A DNA stretch of 13,040 nt from Desulfotignum sp. (lineage in GTDB: Bacteria; Desulfobacterota; Desulfobacteria; Desulfobacterales; Desulfobacteraceae), in contig JAABSS010000151.1 of NCBI GenBank assembly GCA_011390235.1, positions 1 to 13,040 on the forward strand. Reading direction: 5' to 3'. Below, in pieces: positions 6,397 through 11,708 of this stretch; position 1 is the first letter of the stretch, and the number at the start of each line of letters is the position of its first letter. The position numbers and the translations under genes are program-made. The notes below the pieces were generated by a model. That model saw only the letters and a list, made by a program, of their open reading frames with translations, was not told the DNA's origin and did no database searches.

Positions 6397-6959
6397 GTCG
6401 TCTGGTGTTTCTTCTGGAAGAGCGGTCCATGAAAATTCTGCTTGAAACGTTTTTGCCGCGTTTTTTTCCTGATATCTCGTTTTTGTGTGTTGCCCATGAA
6501 GGAAAACAGGATCTGGAAAAAAGTATCCCCCGGAAACTGCGGGCATGGTGTGAACCAGGTGCCCGGTTTGTGATTGTCCGGGATAATGACGGCGGGGATT
6601 GTCATGTATTGAAAAAACGGCTGAAACAGTTATGTGAAAGAAGCGGCCGGTCCGAATCACTGGTCAGGATTGCCTGCCAGGAACTTGAAGCCTGGTATAT
6701 CGGAGATCCTGATGCAATGGCAGATGCTTTTGATAAAGAACAGTTGCGCGATATCGGGAAAAGAGCCAGATTCAGAAATCCGGATACCATTCAACAACCG
6801 TCCAAAGAAATGAAAAAGCTGATACCGGCATTTCAGAAAGTGTCTGGCGCGCGCCGCATGGGACATACCCTTTCCCGGCATGGAAACCGATCCCGCAGTT
6901 TCCAGGTATTTCTTGAAGGGGTTACGTACGAATTAACATCCATGCAGTGTGACATATAA
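6393..6959 (+). CDS. DUF4276 protein, Toprim-like effector partner of the ATPase
   Basis: A 188-residue DUF4276 protein. Hallmarks are an early acidic pair in LVFLLEERSMK (E9/E10), D64 and D66 in FVIVRDNDGGDC, and E97/E99 in ACQELEAWYIGD. The C-terminal NRSRSFQVFLEGV is usual for the family. The order E, then D-x-D, fits a Toprim fold as found in OLD nucleases and topoisomerases, so a metal-dependent nuclease or nucleic-acid role is likely but not shown. It overlaps the ATPase gene by 4 bp, so the two are translationally coupled and presumably act together: the ATPase as sensor or switch, this protein as effector. Full length for the family. Confidence 0.85.
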   Translation: MSRLVFLLEERSMKILLETFLPRFFPDISFLCVAHEGKQDLEKSIPRKLRAWCEPGARFVIVRDNDGGDCHVLKKRLKQLCERSGRSESLVRIACQELEAWYIGDPDAMADAFDKEQLRDIGKRARFRNPDTIQQPSKEMKKLIPAFQKVSGARRMGHTLSRHGNRSRSFQVFLEGVTYELTSMQCDI

Positions 6960-6977
6960 CAAACAGAGGATAGGTTC

Positions 6978-7301
6978 ATGGCAAAAACTAATCATGGCAG
7001 GGTAGGCGAGGCTCTTGACTTGCTCAATAAAGGCTTGAAGCCTTATGTTGAGCGTGAATTCAATGCTGCCTACAAAGACCAGTGGCAAGATAAGGTGCAA
7101 CAGCTGATACGGGATCAAAGGGGGATCTCTGCTTGTAAAACCACCTTTTTACAGATGTGGAAATCAAAAATGGAAGAACCTGCAGAAGAGTCAGACAAAC
7201 TTTTTGTTATTTCGCTGAATGCCTGGGAAAGGGACTATTGTAGATGCTCTAACCCCTTAATGGCCGGTTATCGTTCCAAAAAACTTGAGGAGATTTTCTA
7301 A
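6978..7301 (+). pseudogene. N-terminal stub of a Swt1-HEPN/DUF499-type defence protein fused to an unknown tail
   Basis: Codons 1 to about 48 (MAKTNHGRVGEALDLLNKGL, then PYVEREFNAAYKDQW and RDQRG) match the amino terminus of the Swt1-family HEPN domain that opens DUF499 ATPases in DUF1156-linked defence loci (from memory of the family). These proteins are normally about 1,000 residues. Here the frame changes character at about ISACKTTFLQMWKS and ends after 107 codons with a tail (LFVISLNAWERDYC, ending KKLEEIF) that I do not recognise. A deletion fusing the start of this gene to the end of another is the simplest reading. Ribosome site and start are intact (AGAGGATAGGTTC before ATG), 18 bp after the DUF4276 gene, so the chimera may be expressed with that pair. 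Confidence 0.62.
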
Positions 7302-7303
7302 CG

Positions 7304-8131
7304 ATGGGAATTAATCATCTTTTGAACAAAAAACAGTTCCCCCGGTCCAGCCGGTACGAAACGGACTGGATGCTGGACAACCAGATGGGACCCAATGCGG
7401 TATGGCTGGCAGAATGGCTGTGTGAGGTCCTGGCACTGGAGCCGGGCATGCGGGTCCTGGATCTGGGGTGCGGCCGGGCCATGACCAGTATTTTTATGGC
7501 AAAGGAATTTGGCGTACAGGTGTGGGCCACGGACCTGTGGATCACACCGGACCACAACTGGCAGCGGGCCGTCCGGGCCGGGGTTGCCGACAAGGTGTTT
7601 CCGCTGCGCTCGGAAGCCCATGCACTGCCTTTTCCGGAAGGGTTTTTCGATGCAGTGGTGTCCATTGATGCCTATCAGTATTTTGGCACCGATGTGCTGT
7701 ACCTGGGGTACCTGAGCCGGTTTCTTAAGCCCGGCGGGATGCTGGGGGTGGTGATGCCAGCGTTGATGCAGAAAATGGGGGATGTCATCCCGGACCATCT
7801 GACCCGGCCCCAGGCCAACGGCAAGGTGTTCTGGGAGGATGGGTGCCGCAGCTTCAAAACGGCTGACTGGTGGCAGGAGCTGTGGGCCGGGGACAGCAGC
7901 GTCAAGGATGTCAAAATGGAGATTCTGCCCGACGGCTGGCGGCTTTGGCGGGATTTTGAAACCGCCCTTGAGATGGCCGGTAAAAGCATTTTCCCCTCTG
8001 ATGCCCAGGCCCTGGATCTGGATCAGGGACGGTATATCGGATTTGTCCGGGGGATGGCCCGGCGGACCCGGACCGAATCCATGAACCTGTATGACCCGGC
8101 CATCGGTGCCCGGGTGGGAGTGGACCAGTAG
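7304..8131 (+). CDS. Class I SAM-dependent methyltransferase
   Basis: A 275-residue Rossmann-fold methyltransferase. Motif I is VLDLGCGRA at 51-59. The acidic residue after strand 2 is D77 in WATDLW. A motif IV-like segment, FFDAVVSIDAYQYF, is followed by the RFLKPGGMLGVVMP loop typical of small-molecule methyltransferases. The substrate cannot be predicted. The ATG has a good GAGGAG site inside the end of the preceding chimera, only 2 bp after its stop, so it may be co-transcribed. It ends at a TAG beyond which the same frame reads as a metallo-beta-lactamase-fold remnant, so the last few residues (GARVGVDQ) might be altered by a deletion. Confidence 0.88.
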   Translation: MGINHLLNKKQFPRSSRYETDWMLDNQMGPNAVWLAEWLCEVLALEPGMRVLDLGCGRAMTSIFMAKEFGVQVWATDLWITPDHNWQRAVRAGVADKVFPLRSEAHALPFPEGFFDAVVSIDAYQYFGTDVLYLGYLSRFLKPGGMLGVVMPALMQKMGDVIPDHLTRPQANGKVFWEDGCRSFKTADWWQELWAGDSSVKDVKMEILPDGWRLWRDFETALEMAGKSIFPSDAQALDLDQGRYIGFVRGMARRTRTESMNLYDPAIGARVGVDQ

Positions 8132-8281
8132 TCGGACCTGGCTGATTACCGTAAATCCATGGACAGACTGCTGGCGCTGGATGCTGATATCCTGTGTGAA
8201 GGGCATTTCGGCATTTTTCAGCCAAAAGAGCGGGTGCGGCATTTTATCGAGGAACATCGGAAAAAAAACCAGCCGGGATAA
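8132..8281 (+). pseudogene. C-terminal remnant of an MBL-fold metallo-hydrolase
   Basis: Directly after the methyltransferase TAG, and in the same frame, 49 codons read SDLADYRKSMDRLLALD, then ADILCEGHFGIFQPKERV and RHFIEEHRKK, ending in TAA. This is the carboxy-terminal end of an MBL-fold hydrolase, including the late CEGH histidine motif. No start codon, N-terminal HxHxDH site or ribosome site is present, so it is a deletion remnant unless the TAG is read through. Confidence 0.7.
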
Positions 8282-8338
8282 TTCCTGAGTATCCAAATGG
8301 GTATATCAGACATGGCGAACCGGCGCACTGACTTCTGG

Positions 8339-8375
8339 TTGACAGATTATGCATTTTTTGTTATTTTTATGCATA
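8339..8375 (+). promoter_or_regulatory. Promoter and operator of the intact vapBC module
   Basis: A perfect -35 TTGACA (8339-8344) lies 17 bp from TATTTT (8362-8367). TATGCAT (8348-8354) and ATGCATA (8369-8375) form an inverted repeat with a 14-nt centre, straddling the -10. The geometry resembles the operator of the first vapB gene although the sequence differs, which fits autoregulation by its own VapB. Confidence 0.6.
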
Positions 8376-8387
8376 TGGAGGTGTGCC

Positions 8388-8582
8388 ATGAGAACCACTT
8401 TGGATTTACCTGAAGATCTGGTGAATGAAGCGATGCGGGCAACAAATATCAAAACAAAAACAAAAGTCATAACCGTTGCCTTAGAAGACCTTGTGAGGAA
8501 ATCAAAAATTTCCGCCTTGAAAAAATTCAAAGGCAAGGTTGCGTTGGACATGGATCTTGATATCCTGAGAAATCGTAAATGA
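8388..8582 (+). CDS. VapB-family type II antitoxin (second module)
   Basis: A 64-residue antitoxin starting MRTTLDLPEDLVNEAMRATN. The ribbon-helix-helix spans about residues 1-42 (a strand with TTLDLP, then two helices). A short C-terminal tail, FKGKVALDMDLDILRNRK, would bind the toxin. The chosen ATG follows GGAGGTGTGCC; a longer frame from 8349 would begin inside the operator and is rejected. The stop overlaps the toxin start as ATGA. It is clearly related to the vapB at 3192, but not a close copy. Confidence 0.9.
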   Translation: MRTTLDLPEDLVNEAMRATNIKTKTKVITVALEDLVRKSKISALKKFKGKVALDMDLDILRNRK

Positions 8583-8956
8583 GGGTACTGATCGATTCTT
8601 CAGTCTGGATAGATTATTTCAGATCCGGAAATCAGACAGATGAACTGGACCATCTGATTGACAGCAATCTCGTTTTTGTCAATGATCTGATCCTGACCGA
8701 ATTGATCCCTTTTCTCAGACTTCAGAACCAGACAGCCCTGATTGACATCATCAATGAAGTGGGCAGGCTGCCAATGTCCATAGACTGGCAACAAATTCAG
8801 TCATTTCAGTTTATCTGCCTGAAAAACGGCATTAACGGGATCGGTATTCCAGATCTGATCATTGTTCAAAATGCCATTCAAAACAACAGCGTGATCTTTT
8901 CATTGGATAAGCATTTTAAACTGATGCAGGACAGCTTGAATTTCAAACTGTATTGA
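8579..8956 (+). CDS. VapC-family PIN-domain ribonuclease toxin
   Basis: A complete 125-residue PIN-domain toxin. The expected acidic residues are all present: D6 in VLIDSSVWIDYF, E41 in LILTELIPF, D92 in GIPDLIIV and D110 in IFSLDKHFKLM. It should be a metal-dependent RNase (VapC proteins often cut tRNA) held inactive by the coupled antitoxin upstream. Intact catalytic residues contrast with the truncated vapC at 3392 and make this the only likely functional toxin-antitoxin unit in the window. No other gene is attached downstream. Confidence 0.93.
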   Translation: MRVLIDSSVWIDYFRSGNQTDELDHLIDSNLVFVNDLILTELIPFLRLQNQTALIDIINEVGRLPMSIDWQQIQSFQFICLKNGINGIGIPDLIIVQNAIQNNSVIFSLDKHFKLMQDSLNFKLY

Positions 8957-8971
8957 ATCACCATTATATCA

Positions 8972-8987
8972 CCGGGACCGGTCCCGG
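8972..8987. other. 16-bp perfect GC-rich palindrome between convergent genes
   Basis: CCGGGACCGGTCCCGG is fully self-complementary and lies 15 bp after vapC and 32 bp before the end of the convergent DUF1638 gene. With mismatches the symmetry extends into flanking ATATC/GATAT. It could act as a bidirectional transcription stop by hairpin formation, but there is no good T-run on either side. Confidence 0.4.
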
Positions 8988-9019
8988 GGATATCAGGGAT
9001 ATTTTAACCGGCAGGGCCG

Positions 9020-9682
9020 CTATCCAGACCGGTCGGCCAGCACTTTCAGCTGGTCGGTGAGCAGCCCTTTGAACCGGTCAAGGGTGATGGGATATGCCTG
9101 CATGGGAATGCCCATCCAGTCGCAGTATTCGAGAAACTCCTCGGGGTGTTCGGCCATATACTGGTCCAGGTAGCCGATCCCGTCCAGCACAATGGCTCCG
9201 CCGGTATGGCGCGGGAAATTTTCATTGGCGATCCCTTTGTCCCATCCCTTGAACACCTGGGTCCGGTATTTGACCCACCCGGGTGTCATGAACCAGACCG
9301 GCTCACCGCCGGCCATCTCCTGTCTGATCTGTTCCATCTCCTGTTCGCTGGCCAGCATGTTCATGCAGTGGGTCGCTTCCACCCGGGTGACTTCCAGCCC
9401 CTGTTCGGAAATGATGGTCTGCATCAGGCGGGTGGGATCGTCCGCATTGACATAGCAGTATTTGCCGCCGTAAACGACAATGACCTTGTCGGCCTTGTCT
9501 TTTGCCTTTTTGATGAATCGGATCAGCTGCCGTTCCAGTTCATGGATGTCCTGGTGAAGCCCGGGGGTGGTGTAAAACAGGTGGGGGGTGTCCAGAAATC
9601 CCTGGTCCCTGAGGTGGTTAAGTTCCGGGCGCATGGTGCCGCAGGCCACAATGGCGGTATTTTCAAAAGACAAGTTTTCCAT
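9020..9682 (-). CDS. DUF1638 domain protein
   Basis: A 220-residue protein of the uncharacterised DUF1638 family. Recognisable parts are the start IVACGTMRPELNHL, the central VIVVYGGKYCYVNAD block and the THCMNMLASE block. The PGWVKYR segment and a C-terminal half rich in acidic and aromatic residues (EYCDWMGIPMQAYPIT) follow. Conserved Cys and His in CGT, KYCY, THCMN and EYCD could bind metal or a corrinoid-type cofactor, but this is a guess. In other genomes the family often sits near corrinoid methyltransferase genes (general knowledge); none is seen here. The start at 9682 is chosen over a longer frame because AAGGAGAGATGAA precedes it. The stop is TAG. The 5' side carries a strong hairpin at 9724-9752. 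Confidence 0.82.
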   Translation of the reverse strand: MENLSFENTAIVACGTMRPELNHLRDQGFLDTPHLFYTTPGLHQDIHELERQLIRFIKKAKDKADKVIVVYGGKYCYVNADDPTRLMQTIISEQGLEVTRVEATHCMNMLASEQEMEQIRQEMAGGEPVWFMTPGWVKYRTQVFKGWDKGIANENFPRHTGGAIVLDGIGYLDQYMAEHPEEFLEYCDWMGIPMQAYPITLDRFKGLLTDQLKVLADRSG

Positions 9683-9723
9683 TTCATCTCTCCTTTCCTG
9701 TGAAATAAGGCTGTGATACCCGG

Positions 9724-9752
9724 GCAGGTGGCGTTGTGGTAACGCCACCTGC
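9724..9752. repeat. Strong 12-bp stem-loop upstream of the DUF1638 gene
   Basis: GCAGGTGGCGTT (9724-9735) and AACGCCACCTGC (9741-9752) are perfect inverted repeats around a 5-nt loop GTGGT. There is no T-run on either side, so it is not a classic terminator. It would fold in the 5' leader of the minus-strand DUF1638 transcript, or it is a REP-like intergenic element. Confidence 0.7.
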
Positions 9753-9807
9753 AGGCCAATCGTTGCCGGTAACGGGTTTGGTGCCGGCCGAATCTGTATC
9801 GTCGCTG

Positions 9808-9832
9808 GATGCGGTTACCGCATCGACTTTTT
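9808..9832 (+). terminator. Hairpin followed by T-run (plus-strand terminator-like)
   Basis: GATGCGG (9808-9814), loop TTA, CCGCATC (9818-9824), then GAC and five Ts. It has the form of a short intrinsic terminator on the plus strand, although no plus-strand gene lies just upstream. On the minus strand the loop carries the TAA of a short frame. Confidence 0.35.
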
Positions 9833-10016
9833 CAGTACGGCTTTCAATTCAGTAATATCAGCGTTGTCTGGGTGTTTCCTGATTGACTGGCATATAAAAT
9901 CAGTGATGTCATCTGTTTCCTCCTGTTGGTATCAGTATGTTCCTTATCCGGTCATCCGGTCTGGCTTCAATAAAAGCAACTTCTATGCCATAAAATATTA
10001 TAATGGAGAATGACAC
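9815..10016 (-). other. Decayed stretch with overlapping short minus-strand frames
   Basis: Within the region 9683-10187, which holds no intact gene, three short frames overlap. One runs from a GTG at 10016 to a TGA at 9909 (35 codons, ending ARPDDRIRNILIPTGGNR). One begins at an ATG at 9912 behind a perfect AGGAGG site and lasts only 22 codons (to 9844). A third, without start codon, runs 9913-9815 and looks protein-like (DITDFICQSIRKHPDNADIT, then ELKAVLKKSMR). The good ribosome site followed by sense in a different frame suggests a small gene broken by a one-base change. None is recognised. Confidence 0.3.
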
Positions 10017-10170
10017 CGATGGGCATGTCGATCAGGGCGGTATCGGTACTGTCCAGGAGGCTGGCCAGTGCATCAATGGTTTCAAGAATGCCGAATCCAT
10101 AGGACTGGCCGTTATCCAGCCAGATATAAAACCAGCCGCCTTTGCATCCGTCAATGCCAATATATTTCAA
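9967..10170 (-). pseudogene. N-terminal stub of a DUF429 (RNase H-like) protein
   Basis: From a TTG at 10170 the frame reads KYIGIDGCKGGWFYIWLDNG, then ETIDALASLLDSTDTALIDMPIG. This is the hallmark opening of DUF429 proteins, a predicted RNase H-like nuclease family (catalytic-type Asp in GIDGCKGGW and in LIDMPIG). Family members run to about 220-260 residues. Here the match stops after DMPIG and the frame ends after 67 codons in an unrelated AT-rich tail (ILHYNILWHRSCFY). It begins 17 bp after the DUF4136 gene on the same strand, so it was probably the last gene of that operon. The start codon is uncertain. Confidence 0.7.
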
Positions 10171-10187
10171 TTTCTGGCCAATCTTCC

Positions 10188-10748
10188 CTATTGCGGCGGA
10201 AACTGTTCGAGTATGGCTTCCACCAGCCGCTGGACCAGTTCCGAGGTCTTTTGAGGGGTGGGGTGAGAAGCAATTTCTTCTGATCCCATGCCCCGCCACA
10301 AAAGTGTGTCAGACCCGGCATCATACACATCAATGGCCAGCATACCGACATCATATTCATACACTTTCGGTGCTGACATGATGTTAACGCCGCCATAGCG
10401 GTAATATGGGCCGTAGCCGAAGCCAAACCCTGTGGTATACGGTTCTGAATGGATGCTGGTCTTTATGGAATATTCGTAGTCCACCAGAAAATCAGGATTA
10501 CTTTTCCGGGCATACCCTTTTTCCTTCAATACCCTGTCTATGTTCTCGCGAAACCGCTTGTGCAGTAAGGGATTGTTTTCTCTGATATCATCACTGTTTT
10601 TTTCTACCCGGGCTTTCCAGGCATAGGTCTGCAGTTTTGAAAACCGGGTTTCCATTTCGTAATCCTGGCTTACCTGAATTCCGGAGCATCCTGCCGCCAT
10701 CAGAAGCAACAGCAGCATCATCAAAACCGTTGTCGGTTGTATCTTCAT
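10188..10748 (-). CDS. DUF4136 lipoprotein
   Basis: A 186-residue lipoprotein. The start MKIQPTTVLMM leads to a hydrophobic segment and a lipobox, LMAAGC, with the lipidated cysteine at about residue 21. The mature protein matches the DUF4136 pattern: an early YAW (LQTYAWKA), the N..L..R..ENIDRVLKEKGY block (about 70-85) and SNPDFLVDYEYS. A glycine/tyrosine-rich loop (GFGFGYGPYYRYGG) follows, then the C-terminal AIDVYDAGSDTLLWRGMG strand pair. Such proteins are anchored in the envelope; their role is not known. The ATG at 10748 is preferred to an upstream ATG because GGAG lies before it and the signal peptide begins there. It probably shares an operon with the small secreted protein 44 bp upstream. 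The stop is TAG. Confidence 0.88.
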   Translation of the reverse strand: MKIQPTTVLMMLLLLLMAAGCSGIQVSQDYEMETRFSKLQTYAWKARVEKNSDDIRENNPLLHKRFRENIDRVLKEKGYARKSNPDFLVDYEYSIKTSIHSEPYTTGFGFGYGPYYRYGGVNIMSAPKVYEYDVGMLAIDVYDAGSDTLLWRGMGSEEIASHPTPQKTSELVQRLVEAILEQFPPQ

Positions 10749-10792
10749 ATCGTCTCCTATAATGTAAGGATGATTTCTTATCGCCTTCTCTG

Positions 10793-10960
10793 TCACTCGG
10801 GAGAAGGTTTAATACGAAAAATCCGTCCGCTGACCATCTCGCCCACCTGGAAAACCATGCCTTCAGATTCTCCGGTCAAAATGGTTTTTGCCGATCCAAA
10901 GGAGGGAAATCCCAGGAAAAATACAGTCAGCAGTATGAATACGTAGCGCATCATCTTCAT
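10793..10960 (-). CDS. Small secreted protein of unknown function
   Basis: A 55-residue frame starting MKMMRYVFILLTVFFLGFPS. It has a clear signal peptide with cleavage likely after GSA (about residue 24), leaving about 31 residues (KTILTGESEGMVFQVGEMVSG, ending RIFRIKPSPE). The mature part looks like a small beta-rich segment and contains no cysteine. I do not recognise the family. The ATG is supported by AGAGGAAGA and a promoter about 20 bp further upstream. It is followed on the same strand by the DUF4136 lipoprotein, so the two may act together in the envelope. Confidence 0.7.
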   Translation of the reverse strand: MKMMRYVFILLTVFFLGFPSFGSAKTILTGESEGMVFQVGEMVSGRIFRIKPSPE

Positions 10961-10978
10961 TCTTCCTCTTTTTTTATA

Positions 10979-11007
10979 ATTATCGCATACTGACAACGAT
11001 TTCGCAA
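10979..11007 (-). promoter_or_regulatory. Sigma-70-like promoter of the small secreted protein/DUF4136 operon
   Basis: On the minus strand TTGCGA (11007-11002) and GATAAT (10984-10979) are 17 bp apart, about 20 bp before the start codon at 10960. Confidence 0.45.
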
Positions 11008-11214
11008 TGCAAAGTCCATGATTTATGGTACTGTGTGAATGAAAATTTCCTGATGCCGGGCAGGAATGTGGAGCTGAAAAATTTTTGGGTACTTGCAAAA
11101 AATTAGCCTGGACTTAATTTGTATTTAAAGGTTAAAAGAAAAGACGGCCTTCAGTAAAAAAACTGTCAGCTGCCGGATGATAACAACGGCTATATGCCTC
11201 ATAAGGAGTTTTTC

Positions 11215-11532
11215 ATGACCCAGTTGCAGAAAATATCAGCGCCAGATGCCAAGCATGCAGTGGATCAGGGAATGGCCCTGCTGGTGTGCATTTATGATGA
11301 TGATAAGTTCAGGGATACCGCCCACCTGGAAGGGGCAATCCCCATGAGCGAGTTCCTGAAATTGAAGCCGGACCTGGCATTGGATACCCGTATAATCTTC
11401 TACTGAGGGTGACCTGGCGACAGCTCTGCGGCAAGGCTTGCCGCACAATATATGGACGAGGGTTATATCCGGATCCAGGTGCTGGAGAAGGGAATTGCCG
11501 GCTGGAAAGAAGCCGGTTTCACCATCTTGTAA
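11215..11532 (+). CDS. Rhodanese-domain selenoprotein with two in-frame TGA (Sec-Gly-Sec-Pro)
   Basis: A rhodanese-like (sulfurtransferase) protein of 105 residues when TGA at 11404-11406 and 11410-11412 are read as selenocysteine. Without readthrough it ends at residue 63, before the active site. The N-terminal half is typical (ALLVCIYDDDKFRDT, then HLEGAIPMSEF, then DTRIIFY). After FY the unchanged frame gives U64-G65-U66-P67-GDSSAARLAAQYMDEG, then VLEKGIAGWKEAGF, and a TAA at 11530. This is exactly the C-terminal half of the family, where relatives have a cysteine-containing active-site loop of the type FYC.CP. Both TGAs fall on the loop Cys positions with no frame change, and a SECIS-like hairpin follows. 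That makes simple decay unlikely. The start has a good site (AAGGAG before TTTTTCATG). The second Sec would be the persulfide/selenosulfide-forming residue or would form a Se-Se/Se-S pair with the first (inference). Confidence 0.82.
11427..11445 (+). promoter_or_regulatory. Bacterial SECIS-like stem-loop
   Basis: TGCGGCA (11427-11433) pairs perfectly with TGCCGCA (11439-11445). The loop AGGCT can close one more A-U pair to leave GGC. The stem starts 14 nt after the second TGA and 20 nt after the first. A G-containing small apical loop at about 20-30 nt from UGA is what SelB recognises in bacterial SECIS elements (compare the AGGUCU loop of E. coli fdhF). The hairpin lies within the coding sequence, as bacterial SECIS elements do. 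Confidence 0.65.
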
Positions 11533-11708
11533 TCTGATCATTAGTGGCCTAACGGATCTGCAGGTCATGGTGTCACTGTCACTCCCATGCCCTGCAGGGG
11601 CCTGATTTTCGGCTTGAATTTCCGTTGGAAAGGTGCTAATAGACCACGCCCCCTAAAAGGGATTTTTCAAACAATGTAAATGTAAAATGGTAACAGGAGA
11701 TCGACCGG

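Noticed and set aside
8129..8131. Pyrrolysine readthrough of the methyltransferase TAG
   Set aside because: TAG also terminates the DUF1638 and DUF4136 genes here, and the downstream frame matches an unrelated MBL fold, so a deletion scar is more likely.
7298..8296. 332-codon minus-strand open frame opposite the methyltransferase
   Set aside because: The translation is low-complexity, Pro/His/Gln-rich and without domains. The plus strand has clear methyltransferase motifs.
9146..9703. 185-codon plus-strand frame opposite the DUF1638 gene
   Set aside because: Antisense shadow; the minus-strand frame has a good ribosome site and family match.
11651..11668. Possible terminator CCCT-AAA-AGGG followed by ATTTTT after the rhodanese gene
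   Set aside because: Only a 4-bp stem; too weak to call without transcript data.
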